In this document: piece after piece, positions 10,050 through 20,789 of the stretch
Position numbering within the stretch: position 1 is the stretch's first letter
Layout: every line of letters begins with the position of its first letter
Assembly (NCBI GenBank): GCA_035610365.1
Contig: CM069436.1
Span: 4,640,937-4,704,936, forward strand
DNA from: Aquatica leii
Taxonomy: Eukaryota > Arthropoda > Insecta > Coleoptera > Lampyridae
Direction of reading: 5' to 3'
Length of the DNA: 64,000 bases
Notes under the pieces: model-generated
The model's database searches: none
What the model saw: the letters and a program-made list of their open reading frames with translations, nothing else
Told to the model about the DNA's origin: nothing
Position numbers and translations under genes: made by a program

Positions 10050-11519
10050 GATCTGGTACTGGAAAATCCGTCTTATTGCCATAAGTTTGTTATTTGGGGC
10101 AATAGAGATATTGGACCTATACTTGTCAAGTATTTTTTATATCCCGTTTTTTGTGTATAAGAATGGTTAGTGAGTTGCGTTAAAAGTGTTTCCTTCAATC
10201 AGACATTTATATTAAAGAATGTTTATTGTGTTTTAATGTTCGTGTTTCCGTCTTTTATTAACTTACCCATTTACATTATCTTTCTTATCCTGGACACTTG
10301 TGATTTTTTATGCATTTTATGTTGAACTTTATCTTCTTATTATTTTTTTTCTTACTTTTTTTCTCTCATTGTCTTTTGGTGCTGTGGTATATGCTCTGTC
10401 CATTGGTTTTCCTATGTTTTTCGTGTTTTTTGGATTGTTTTTTATTTGATTTGTTGACTGTTAAAGAATTTGGAAATTATTTTTTCTTTATGTCAAAATT
10501 GTATCGCTGAATATTACAACTATATGTAATGGTCTTTTTACTTCCTTCTTGGTAAATAGCATAACTTAACTGATCTTGTACTATATCTAACGTGCATTCA
10601 TCACATGTTTTGGTTGTCAGTGAAACTGCCAAGCACTGTTTCGTTATTGATTTGAAACATCGATCAGAACACGCGCCGTATGCAAGCGCTTACTTTGAAA
10701 CAAATAGTAAAAAAACCTATTAGACAAAAACTAACGAAAAGCGCCATATCTCGACTAGTTCGATATAATTTGTTTCCTGAGACTGATTTAATTAAAGGTT
10801 GTTTCTGTGGTTTTTGTACGTGTTTTAGTACTTTGGCGTAGTACTGTATTTAATTATTTTTTCTACTACCAGCTGCACAATTTGGAAGTTTGTAGTTACA
10901 TTCAGACAGATGAGTTGGTGGGTGGCAGTGCCGGGCGTCTTTTTATAGTTTTTCCTCGGAACTAGAACACTGACAACCCATTTAGCAGTTTGCTTTAATG
11001 TACAAGTTCTGTCTAAAAGAATGATCACTTTTGTTTCTTTTTGACTATCCAAATAAAATTTTGAACATAATTAAATTTTGCAATAAGGTTCTTAAAAACG
11101 ATGCTTTTAAGTTCTTTTTTAGTCGTTGCACTTTAGCTACAAGCTTATCGTGTCATAAATATTCAACTAAGTAAGACTTATTTGATATTAACACGCATAG
11201 AAGATTTGAGGTAATTACCGGAATGTTCTCGAAGCCTATCAACCAAAAATAGAAAAGTTGCCTGAAGCAGGTTTGAAGTTAGTCTAGCCAGAAGAAGAAT
11301 ACTGCGTCGGTCTAGATAAATCAAAGTGCTTAACGTGTGTGCCAAGTATAAATAAACAAGTGACAATAAATATCATAAATAAATAAAAAGTGCAAGTTTC
11401 CGCGGATGTTGTTTATAAATATCGAGTGATAGTCATACATAATTTCCTTGAAAGTTTTTTTCTTAAATATCATTACACTTTATTAAGTTTAGTAAAAATT
11501 GGTTCGACTTGTTGTTATG
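10050..11519. other. Unassigned AT-rich stretch
   Basis: I see no recognised gene. A minus-strand frame at 10825-11052 is open for 75 codons and not low-complexity, but I cannot match it to a family. Around 11200-11390 there is a TATAAATAAACAAG motif and several AATAAA signals, which could be a promoter/poly(A) part of an LTR, without enough evidence to say so. Confidence 0.3.
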
Positions 11520-12701
11520 TTATGTTCTATCCATTTTCCAACTTTGGGCGTAAGCCTTCTCTTTGCGCTTCCAACTTTCTCTTTGCATTGCTTCTCTCTT
11601 CCATGCTTTTCCGGTCATTCTCACGATGTCGTCTGACCATTTTGTCTTTGGGCGGCCTACGCTTCTTCTTCTTCCTGCTCTAGGTCGCCAATCCGTCATT
11701 TTTCAACTCCACCTTTCATCTTGACCTCTAGCGAGGTGTCCTGTCCAACTCAATTTACAGATTCGATTTGTGATGTCTTGTACTTTAGTTCGTTGTCTGA
11801 TATATTCGTTTCCCAACCTGTCTCTTCGTGTGACACCTAGAATTGTTTTCGTCACTTCATTCAGCTGGTTTAGCATTTCTGTTAGTTCTTCAGGAGTATG
11901 TGTCGTTATGTATCATCATCCGCAAACCAAAGTTGAGAGAGGCGTTCACCGTTTATGTTAATTCTTTTCTCATTCCAATCTAGCAGTTTCTCTGTCGTAT
12001 TCCGCGCTCGATGCTAATAGCTTTAGTGTTATCAACTGTTCATTCTGATGCGTCGATTATAGCTCATGTTTCCACGGTAACAAACGCCTTTTTATAGCCC
12101 CCAAAGGCCAAGCATAGATGCAGGTTGTATTCGTTCGTCTTTTGTATTAATTGTCTGACTGTGTGAATATGGCCAATCGTCCTGAAACTTTTACGGAATC
12201 CTACCCGTTCTACGGGTTGGAATTCGTCTAGTCGGGTTGGTATTCTGTTATTTATAACTTTCGTCAGTAACTTGTATATGTGTGATAAAAGGGATATAGC
12301 TCTATACTTTTTTAGGTCTTCTATTATGGCCTTTTCTATGTCTTCGTACAGGTCTTCAAGTTCTTCGTCTGAGTGGTCTTCGGTTGGGGCCTATACTTGA
12401 ATTAGTTTCAATTCATATCTTTTTGATAAATTTATATTTATGTATATCACTCTAGCACTTAATGAGTTAATTGTGGTTATATAAGAAACTATTCTATACT
12501 TGATACTTCTTGTAATTCTATTAATGTACTTTCGGATGAAAGTGTTCTTATATTTAGTGTTGGTATAGTTAGTTTTGTTTGACAGCCTACCGCAAACCGG
12601 GGATTCCTAGCACTCCCCATTCCACTATTACCATGTCCGCTGTCTTGGCTAGGAATAGTGGAACTGCCGGGAACTAGAAGCCTTATGTTTTGTTTGTCCA
12701 T
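11520..12701 (-). pseudogene. RTE-type LINE ORF, endonuclease fused to RT by deletion
   Basis: Minus strand. 12701-12489 holds the endonuclease start (IPTLNIRTLSSESTLIELQE). Then LSARVIYININ and RYELKLIQV precede a TAG and APTEDHSDEELEDLYEDIEK, a late endonuclease block. This runs without a gap into RT block KKYRAISLLSHIYKLLTKVI and FQPVERVGFRKSFR, so roughly the second half of the endonuclease and the linker are deleted. Further down are palm remnants (CLAFGGYKKAF) and the C-terminal basic tail GRPKTKWSDDIVRMTGKAW, ending at a TAA at 11522-11520. These blocks are typical of arthropod RTE elements. Stops and shifts make it inactive. Tandem monomers lie just upstream at 12791-13753. Confidence 0.85.
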
Positions 12702-12790
12702 TTTATTGATGCGATAAGAGAGGTTTGGCTATTAACTTTTACTGCAACTTGGAGTTCTGGCGTTGACCATATCTCTGGTTCTTTTGCCAC

Positions 12791-13753
12791 CATTTCATAG
12801 GCCGCTCTTCCATCTCTAAATTACTTCCATCCTACTAGACCCTATCTTAGCTTAACTACTTAGCGGCTCTAGTGAGACTAATATAATACCACAGGTGGTT
12901 TCCGGGGTGCGACCGCTGTGTTCTTGTATACACAGCTTCTAGGAGCCATAAGTGAGAGTTGGGATTCATCTAGGAACAAATATTTCAGAATGATTTCGTG
13001 ATGTTCATCCTAGATGATTTTTCCCCAGTTTAATTAGTTTTTTTTTACAGAATTTGTTAATAAACACCTTAAACTCAGACCAGAAGTTACCAATCAGCGT
13101 AATGTGCGGGGACGGGCATTTCATAGGCCGCTCTTCCATCTCTAAATTACTTCCATCCTACTAGACCCTATCTTAGCTTAACTACTTAGCGGCTCTAGTA
13201 AGACTAATATATCACTCGTGGTTTCCGAGGTGCGATCGCTGTGTTCTTGTATACACAGCTTCTAGGAGCCATAAGTTAGAGTTGGGATTCATCTAAGAAC
13301 AAATATTTCAGAATGATTTAGTGATTTTTATCCTAGATGATTTTTCCCCAGTTGAATTAGTTTTTCTTTTACAGAATTTGTTAATAAACATCTTAAACTC
13401 AGACCAAAAGCTACCAATCAGCGTAATGTGTGGGGACAGGCATTTCATATGCCGCTCTTCCATCTCTAAATTACTTCTATCCTACTAGACCCTATCTTAG
13501 CTTAACTACTTAGCGGCTCTAGTGACACTAATATACCACTCGTGGTTTTCTAGGTGCGACCGCTGTGTTCTTGTATACACAGCTGCTAGGAGTCATAAGT
13601 GAGAGTTGGGATTCATCTAGGAACAAATATTTCAGAAAGATTGCGTGATGTTTATCCTAGATGATTTTTCCCCAGTTTAATTAGTTTTTTTTTACAGAAT
13701 TTGTTAATAAACACCTTAAACTCAGACCAGAAGCTATCAATCAGCGTAATGTG
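12791..13753. repeat. Three tandem 0.32-kb monomers upstream of RTE ORF
   Basis: Units begin at 12791, 13117 and 13441 with CATTTCATA and are 326, 324 and about 313 bp long. They differ by only a few substitutions and small indels. Each carries GTGTTCTTGTATACACAGC, and GCGACCGCTGTG-like and TAGATGATTTTTCCCCAG blocks. They are placed upstream of the minus-strand RTE ORF, so they may be its 5' UTR monomers. Confidence 0.93.
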
Positions 13754-13982
13754 TGTTTTTATATGCTAGACTACAAGTTGTCTTGAGTACTATTGAAGAA
13801 ATTGTCTTTTCTTTGTTAATAAGTCGGTTTTCTCTTTTCCTTTGGTCGTTTTCGGCTAAACGGGCTAGTGAGTTTACAGAGTCTCTAGGGTTTTTAATGT
13901 TGCTTGCTTTTTGTTTCTTTGTCAGCGATTTTCGTATATCTATGTTATGGATTCTTTTTGTTTTAATTTTTTTGCCATTCAT
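13737..13982 (-). CDS. Small Lys/Arg-rich ORF, unknown
   Basis: An 81-codon minus-strand frame, rich in Lys, Arg and Asn (for example NGKKIKTKRIHNIDIRKSL), runs into the third tandem monomer at its 3' end. The basic composition could suit a nucleic-acid-binding piece of the RTE element's 5' region, but composition this AT-rich gives Lys/Asn by chance. I do not recognise it, and it may not be translated. Confidence 0.2.
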   Translation of the reverse strand: MNGKKIKTKRIHNIDIRKSLTKKQKASNIKNPRDSVNSLARLAENDQRKRENRLINKEKTISSIVLKTTCSLAYKNTHYAD

Positions 13983-14028
13983 TTAAAGACTTATATATGA
14001 CTGTCAGAATTATTTTTTTAAAATATAT

Positions 14029-14472
14029 TGTTACGTATTTTATTAAAACTACTTTATTTAAACTACTAAAAATATTTTTACTTATAATAAAAATATGTAC
14101 ACTTTTAAATTAACCGAACTAATTAAATCTAATAATATTTAATAAAAAACACTTACACTAATTTATGTCACTTACACGAATATAAGATAACGTCCGCGGA
14201 TAGCTTCACACACTTGTTTACACTAAAGTCACGTACAAGATTATTCTCCGTATATTTATCTACACACACGCGCTAACGACTTATTTATTTAGGCTTGAAT
14301 AATCTTCTTAACACTGCTGTCTTCGCATTACGAAAATAACTAACTCACGATTTGTTTGTTTGGTATTTATACACATTTTGGAAATCCTTCTTGAGTGTTC
14401 CATATTCTTCGGTATACGTTTTAGAAGATGGATAACAACTACGAGAAGGCTCTTGAATTTGAGAACGTTTCA
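14029..14472 (-). repeat. Solo Gypsy LTR
   Basis: On the plus strand it starts TGTTACG and ends GAACGTTTCA; the flanks are ATAT (14025-14028) and ATAT (14473-14476), a 4-bp target duplication. Long blocks are shared with 31765-32172 (for example GATAACGTCCGCGGATAGC) and, more distantly, with 3869-4287. No internal sequence remains, so it formed by LTR-LTR recombination. Confidence 0.92.
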
Positions 14473-14476
14473 ATAT

Positions 14477-16209
14477 TTAGAGGATCAGTTTTCGTTTTAG
14501 TTTTCACGTTTATTTTCCTATATAGTCTTTACTGGTCAAAAATTTGAAATTTGGTGACACAAGTGCTCTTAGGCGATAACAAAAACAAAAATTTTTTTTG
14601 CGCGTAGGAGTAAACGTACATTTTTTACGATTTTTGAGACAGAGAATATTGAGCTGAAAGAAAAACTATAGTCAATTTGTCAATTTGCCACAGATTGGGG
14701 ATGACTGTCGACAATTTCTTGATTTGGAGAATCTTTTACTATAAAGTGAAGTAGTAGAATTTGTAAATTTAATCACCGTACTTGGATTTTTAGTCTATAG
14801 TTGCGTTTTTTCCAATTTTTGAATTGTTTAAAATGACACTTCTGGTTCCAACGCGTTTGATGTAAATTCTAATTGACTACATTAACAGTAAAATTGTATA
14901 GCACCTATTTCAGAAGAAAAAAATTAATAACGGAAAAGACACATTAATTTTTTTATACAGGATGTATCAACCGTATTTAATTATTGACATACAAGTTGGG
15001 GCGCGTTAAATAATGCAAATAAATAAAAACCCGTTTGCGGAAAAAGTGCGATCATTATAAAGCGCGCCTTTTCAAATTAGAAATTTCAATGTGGATGTTG
15101 ATGTATAATAAATAACTTTTGTGCAAAGGCGCATCTGCAACTTAACATTTTCATAAATAAGCAACGCTTCGTGCTTGAAAATTATTATTACGAGATGTTA
15201 CCACGAAACAAGGTTTCTTGCAACACATTTTCTACACGTTTACAATCGAATTTGTTAATAAACTTTCTTTTGCAAAAAAATAATTCGCAGATGTCGTTTC
15301 GAGACGGTTTAAAGATGAGGCAGCAGTAGAAAAATAACTCGCTCTGAAAACCTGAATTATGTAATTTCTAGGCCAATATCACTACGTTATTTCGCTTTTG
15401 CCGTGTCATTCACATCGAGAAACGATTTTAATCACCGTTTTCAAATACTAATTTTAATTAAAATTAAACTTATTATATTTTTCTACTTCATGAAATATGG
15501 AATTTTATTTCAACGCGTCTATTAATTATAATTGCGTTTTTTTAATTTCTAATTTTTTCTTTTTATGTAGCTACTTGAATAACGGTTGGCGATAAATCAA
15601 AATCTTCTTTGCGACGCGTCAATTTATAAAATACAATTTGGTTTTCAAATAGAAAGTGATCATTTTGTAAAATATGTAAAATACTAATTCTTGTGTTTTC
15701 TAATAACTTTCTTTTTTTCTAAATTTCTTTTCGCAGGAAATATATTGTCACTAAAATCGTATGGTTGGTTAAAAATAATAAAAGAAAACGTAATCTTTTC
15801 TGTTTTGTAGGAGTCGACATATTCGCATTTAAAACATTCAATAATCTTGATATGTTCTATGTTTTTTACCGCGTCCCAACCAATGCAATGTATGCGCTTA
15901 CGCTGCAGTAAACATCATATATATTTTGTTAATACTATATACAAGTCGTGTTTAACAGTTACTTTTATTATTTAATATATACATTTTTGCATCTAAAACC
16001 TTCGGCATATTCAAGTTTTTTACTGTTTCACATCTCTATGAAACATAGTGCTGTATATCCAACGATTTCCCTTTTTGTCGAATCTGTTTCTTTATTTGTC
16101 AAACCGATTACATACTGTTACTAAGAATGAATGGTACAAGAAGGCAAAAGAACAAAATCTCGAACGAGGTACGTGCTTTAATAACTAGAGGAATCTACAA
16201 TGGTAATCA
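14477..16209. other. AT-rich non-coding stretch
   Basis: No gene, repeat family or structured RNA is recognised in this 1.7 kb. Confidence 0.5.
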
Positions 16210-16378
16210 GTGCCGTGCCCACATTTTTGTTTCGGAGGGGGTCTCATTAAAACAGATCTGCTAGTTCAAATTTAATTTATTACCATTACATTGGCACGGA
16301 AAAAGCCCGCCACTGAAAAAACTGTACTAACATATTCGTTCTTAAAACTAAAAACCTCAAATTTCCAGTTCAGTGAAT

Positions 16379-18747
16379 TCACAATACAAAATCAAGCCTT
16401 CTAGACTTTTTATGAGCAAATTCGGTTATAACATCATCAGTTGGGATGATGACATCTCCGTGAATTGCCATTAGTGCCAACCCGGTTAGCCTCTCTTGTC
16501 TACAAGAATTCCTTAGGTAGGTTTCTAGGCGCCTAAGTGTGGAAAATGACCTTTCCGAGGTGTGCGTGGTTACTGGTAGAGTCGACAAGATGTTCAACAA
16601 CATATAAATGTTGGGATACAATTGTCTGTTGCACTCTCCGACAGCTTCTACGGCGCAAGAAAGCCGGTCCGAAGGGCTTTTGCCCTGCCACAACAATTTC
16701 CATAGATGAAATTCGCCTTGTGCCTCGTCTAGTTCCACCAGGTTCTCGTACATCACTAGGTCCTCTCTTGGGAATGGCGTTTCCTTCTCGGTATAAGAGT
16801 GTACATAGCAGCAATCACTTTCTTGTGGTCAGTAAATCTTATTTTGAGCTGGGAAGTTAAGTCTTCTAATACGGGTTTTGCAACAGTTATGCGGTAATAC
16901 TGTTCGGGGTTACTAGTAATTGGATTAGCGCGATGCTTTTGTACTGATGTCAACCGTGGAAGCTTGATCTCTTCATTGACATTAGCCAATAAATCCTTTG
17001 CTTCTGTAAATGAATTTGAAAATTCTTTTTCAATATTGGATCGAATATCTTGAAAGTGCGATATTACGTTCTCAATATGGTCGACAGCTGTTATTAAGTC
17101 ACACAGAGGTGACTGTAAGACTTTGCATACTGTTAATGTTGCTGCAAATACCTTCGATAAAAAACAGAGTGATACCACGAATTCGCTGGCAATAGCAGAT
17201 CTCAGAAAAGAAGAAGCTTTGGTTGAGGTCTCCACATCCAGGTCTGTGCTGAATTGTTCTAAAGTCTCAATAATAAATTTAAAAATTTGTTTAAATTTTA
17301 ACAAGCCTTTGTGATTTTCCACCCACCGCGTTTCACACATTGGTGTTAATTTCTGCCATGTTGCATCATGAAAGTTGGCCCTAATGCGTGCCTAAAGGAA
17401 GATTGTTCGCTTTGGAGATGCTCTCAAAAAATTTCCGATTGCTTTCACAGTTCCTATACAATTTCTTATAGAAGGTACATTACATGAATGAAAAAGGGCA
17501 AGTTTAAAGAATGAGAGCTGCAATGGACAAACAGAGCTCGAGGAAATAATTTTCGTATTATTGCTCGAACGTCATTAAAAGCACCTTTCATCACAGCTGC
17601 ACCATCGTACCCCTGTCCCGCCATATTGTTGCAGTCAATGTCAAGGTTCTTCAGGGAAGCTATGATCGTGTCAGCCAATGGTTGTGCAGTTGTATTATCG
17701 ACCTTTACAAATCCGAGAAAATCTTCTTTCACCACATAACAAGTTTCGACTTTTTTTATGTATCTAACACATAGTGAAAGTTGTTCGTGTCCCGAAATAT
17801 CAGAAGTTTCGTGTACTAAAACGGAGAACACCTTTGCTTCATTTAAACATTTTACAATTTCCCTCTGAATTATTTCCCCGCAAATTGATATCAGATCATT
17901 TTGGACCTTAGCGCTCATATATGTAGCGTTCAGAGCAATGTTTTCGCAGTGTTTGAGCAGGTTTGTATCACCACATTTCATCCTCATTCTTAAGATGGCT
18001 CTGAAATAGCCGTCATTTGTGACTGGCTCCTCATCAATCACAGAAACAGGGCCAGAATCGTTTGTTCCTCTCAAAACCAGTTCTTGACGCCCACAAAACT
18101 TTATAGTTTCCACAATTGAAAATAATTTTTCTCTATTTTCTTCTACTTGCTTTCTTCTCCCTGAGTCAATAACGTTGCTGATATCCAAGTGTTGGTTTTG
18201 CATAGTTTTCAAAAAGTTGGAGCCCTTAACCACAGCTTCGTGATGGTATTGTTTTGATTGATGGGATTCGAAGTCTTCGATTGCGTGTTTCCATTTCTTA
18301 TACGGAACTGTCATAAGCGATTTGGAAGCCTGATTGCCTCTTTTTCCTACGGTGTGATGTGAAAAATACGCCGTCATTTTTCGTATAAGCGAGCCACGGG
18401 TACCTATCAAGCCATTGCTTTTGAAATCAAAGGTTTTTCTTCTCACTTACGCTTACTGGAAATTTGAAATCTTTCTCTGGCGTCCACGGAGTACTTAGCA
18501 ACTTAAACTTTAAATCATTATCTAATTGGTTACCTACATAGTTTCCCAAATCAAAGTGGTAAATTAGTAAGTAGCTTTCTTCAGGTCTTACTTTGCTGAT
18601 CTCAGTTCACTTAGAAAAAGAAGATGATGTGCTTGCCTCAGAGACAATAGGTCTAGCAGATGTAGATGAGTCACTTAAAGTGTTCGTCTTTTGAGCCTTT
18701 GTAAAATAGGTAAACAGTGACGCTTGCAATGTAGTACGTTTAGACAT
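16379..18747 (-). pseudogene. hAT-type transposase pseudogene (TTF zinc finger, DUF4371, hAT dimerisation)
   Basis: Start ATG at 18747. The N-terminus has PWTPEKDFKFP and QWLDRYPWLAYTKNDG, a TTF-type zinc-finger start. 18446-17466 is DUF4371-like (VLVHETSDISGHEQL, NMAGQGYDGAAVMKG, FVHCSSHSLNL). 17340-16756 has CETRWVENH and the linker helices; 16756-16379 ends with the hAT dimerisation domain (TTHTSERSFSTLRRLETYLR). About 790 codons in all, the usual size of ZMYM1-like hAT proteins in arthropods. Frames are broken near 18620 (TGA), 18425, 17480 and 16760, and by a TAG near 17393. A CAGTGCCGTGCCCAC sequence at 16215 resembles a hAT terminus, but I could not find a convincing partner or 8-bp duplication. 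Confidence 0.88.
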
Positions 18748-19239
18748 CTTGATGATCAATGATCTATTAAAAAATAGTACTACAATAATACATTACATAC
18801 TAGAAGACTTGTGTCGATTTCTTTTTAATTTTCCCATAACAAAAAATAAGTTTTGACGATTAAAAGGTTATTTAGACACACCATGAATGAAAAACCGTTG
18901 TTTTCTATATTGTATCACGTGTATTGCACTGCACAGAGACACAGGTCTTCACTCGTCGAGCACAAAAAGACGAATAACGGCACGCGAAGACAGATAGGTA
19001 ACAGGCAGCAGCGACAGGGACGGCGAGTTGGGTGGGAATTCGTTGTTGACATGCTGCGTGGTGAAAATAGTGAAAAGATTAACATCTTTGGAATGTTTCC
19101 ATCTAAAAGTCGATTTTATCTAGTGTTAATCCATTTTATTTCGGGCACAGCGTTGATGGTAATTGTCCAGTCCAGATGGTAGGATAATTTATTATTTTGC
19201 CAAATACTGCAATAAAAATTTACAAAACAACAGACGAGG
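18748..19239. other. Short non-coding stretch
   Basis: Probably includes the 5' flank of the hAT pseudogene. No gene is recognised; open frames here lack any similarity I can name. Confidence 0.4.
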
Positions 19240-19745
19240 TGAATAAAAAAAATTTTGGGTATCGCCCTAATAAATTTACTCAAGAAGAGCAAGAAGAAAT
19301 CTACAATGTTGCGCCTTGACACTAAAACAAATAAAAAAATTGTTAGAGAACAATCCACAACTAGAGGTGAGCTTATCGACTATTGACAACGCGTTTCAAT
19401 CCAGATACTACTCAAACTAGATTTGACTATTCAGTTCAATACAACAGAGCAATGGTTCATAGAGACAACATATTTTTATTGACGAAATTGGGATTTAAAT
19501 AAATTTGAGAAGATCTTATGGAAGATCGCAGGAAAATAGTGGATCCAACAGAGTGAAGGCTTAATTACTACCATCATTTAAGACAATGTAGAACAATTTG
19601 GAGAATTTGATTGACCCCTTAATCAAAGATCATTCACAAGGTGCATATTTTGTTATGAACAACGTCGGCTTTCATAGAACAGATGAAAGTCACCAACTAA
19701 TCAGAGCTCATGGACATACCATACCAATATTTCTGCTTTTGACTT
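19240..19745 (+). pseudogene. IS630/Tc1-like transposase fragment
   Basis: Plus strand, broken frames. LTLKQIKKLLENNPQLEVSL at about 19316 is the helix-turn-helix part; DEIG then LRRSYGRSQENSG near 19480-19540 is the first catalytic Asp block; AYFVMNNVGFHRTDE near 19645-19690 matches the second block, but the catalytic Asp of the usual VMDN is Asn. AHGHTIPIF follows and the Glu block is lost. It is directly followed by a Gypsy gag fragment. Confidence 0.75.
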
Positions 19746-19769
19746 CAAAAAAATAAGAGACAAAATTAG

Positions 19770-20664
19770 TGACGCCGATGTGATCAAAGAAGTGATAAAG
19801 TTCGAATTGGCCATGTCATATTGTAGTACCATGGCTAATGATGAGATACACGTTTTACGAGTAGCAGTAAGAATGCCAACTTTTTGGAGAAAAAATGTAA
19901 ATGTTTGGTTTATGCAAGTGGAGTCCCAGTTTGTAACAGCTGGAGTAATGAAAGAAGAAACAAAATATTACTACGTTCGCGGAAATTTGGATAGCGAGTT
20001 TGCAGAATCAAATTCAGATTTCATTGCGAAGCTAAGTATTGCCAAACCTTATCATGATCTCTAAAAAAAAATCAGAACAGAAGAAAAAAATACTAACGAA
20101 GCTGGAATTGTGAGACAAGAAGCCAACAACATTGCTCCGGGAGTACGAACTTTACTAATGAATGTTTACGCACTATATTCATACAAACATTGCCTAACCA
20201 TGTTCGAGCAATCTTTGCAGCTAGTAGATCAGACAAAATTAGAGAAATAAATACACCTATTTAAGATCTTTGCGCTACAAGTGCAAGCTCAAACTCAAAA
20301 AATGAACGAATGGAACATCTTGAAAATTAAATTGTTGTTTCAAAAAATACAATCTAATTCAAACTTTAAAATGCGTTCACGATTTCGCTCAGAATTCAAG
20401 GGCAGGAGCACAGAGAATAAGAGAGACAAAGTCAAATTTGGTTCTCAAAAATGCATAGAACCCTACAATTTCAATCAACAGGCAGATGCGGGAAACGCAA
20501 CGGTTTATCACTAGATGCAAGGCATAAAAGCCGCCTTACAAGTCGGTTTTTTATCTCTGATAAGCTCAAAGGAAAACCATTTTTAATTGATCCAAGAACA
20601 GAGAAATACGATGTGACAAAACCTTTTTCTCGATTCAATTCAAAAAACTTACTTCGACTCCCAT
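19770..20664 (+). pseudogene. Ty3/Gypsy gag-protease fragment (different family)
   Basis: 19780-20064 contains VRMPTFWRKNVNVWFMQVES and ETKYYYVRGNLD, a gag block typical of insect Gypsy elements with a fused gag-pol. Further on, a Cys-poor remnant leads to SRLTSRFFISDKL and KPFLID, where the protease should read DTGA but here reads DPRT. Several stops. The fragment is cut at about 20665 by the LTR remnant of Gypsy element 2 on the other strand. Confidence 0.78.
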
Positions 20665-20670
20665 GAAATA

Positions 20671-20762
20671 TTTTTTATATATTTCTGTTATCTGTGTCTA
20701 GAATCTTCCACATCTTTTGGTTATTGCCTCAAAGTCGACAATAACTTTGAGAACGTTTCGCT
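20671..20762 (-). repeat. 3' LTR fragment of Gypsy element 2
   Basis: Matches 24428-24518 (TATATATTTCTGTTATCTG, then GACAATAACTT). It is truncated on its left side where it meets the gag-protease fragment. Confidence 0.75.
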
Positions 20763-20789
20763 ACTCCCTTCTTAAGACTATTCTGTCTC

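Noticed and set aside
10310-10510. Phe/Leu-rich plus-strand ORF
   Set aside because: Poly-T-rich sequence gives this composition by chance.
12791-13753. CRISPR-like repeat array
   Set aside because: Units are 0.32 kb, contiguous and without unique spacers; this is a tandem repeat in an arthropod-like genome.
16537-16860. 107-codon plus-strand ORF
   Set aside because: Antisense shadow of the hAT dimerisation region.
16215-18930. CAGTG-type terminal repeats bounding the hAT pseudogene
   Set aside because: CAGTGCCGTGCCCAC at 16215 looks right, but the only CACTG near the other side (18926-18930) has no matching 8-bp duplication, so I did not set element boundaries.
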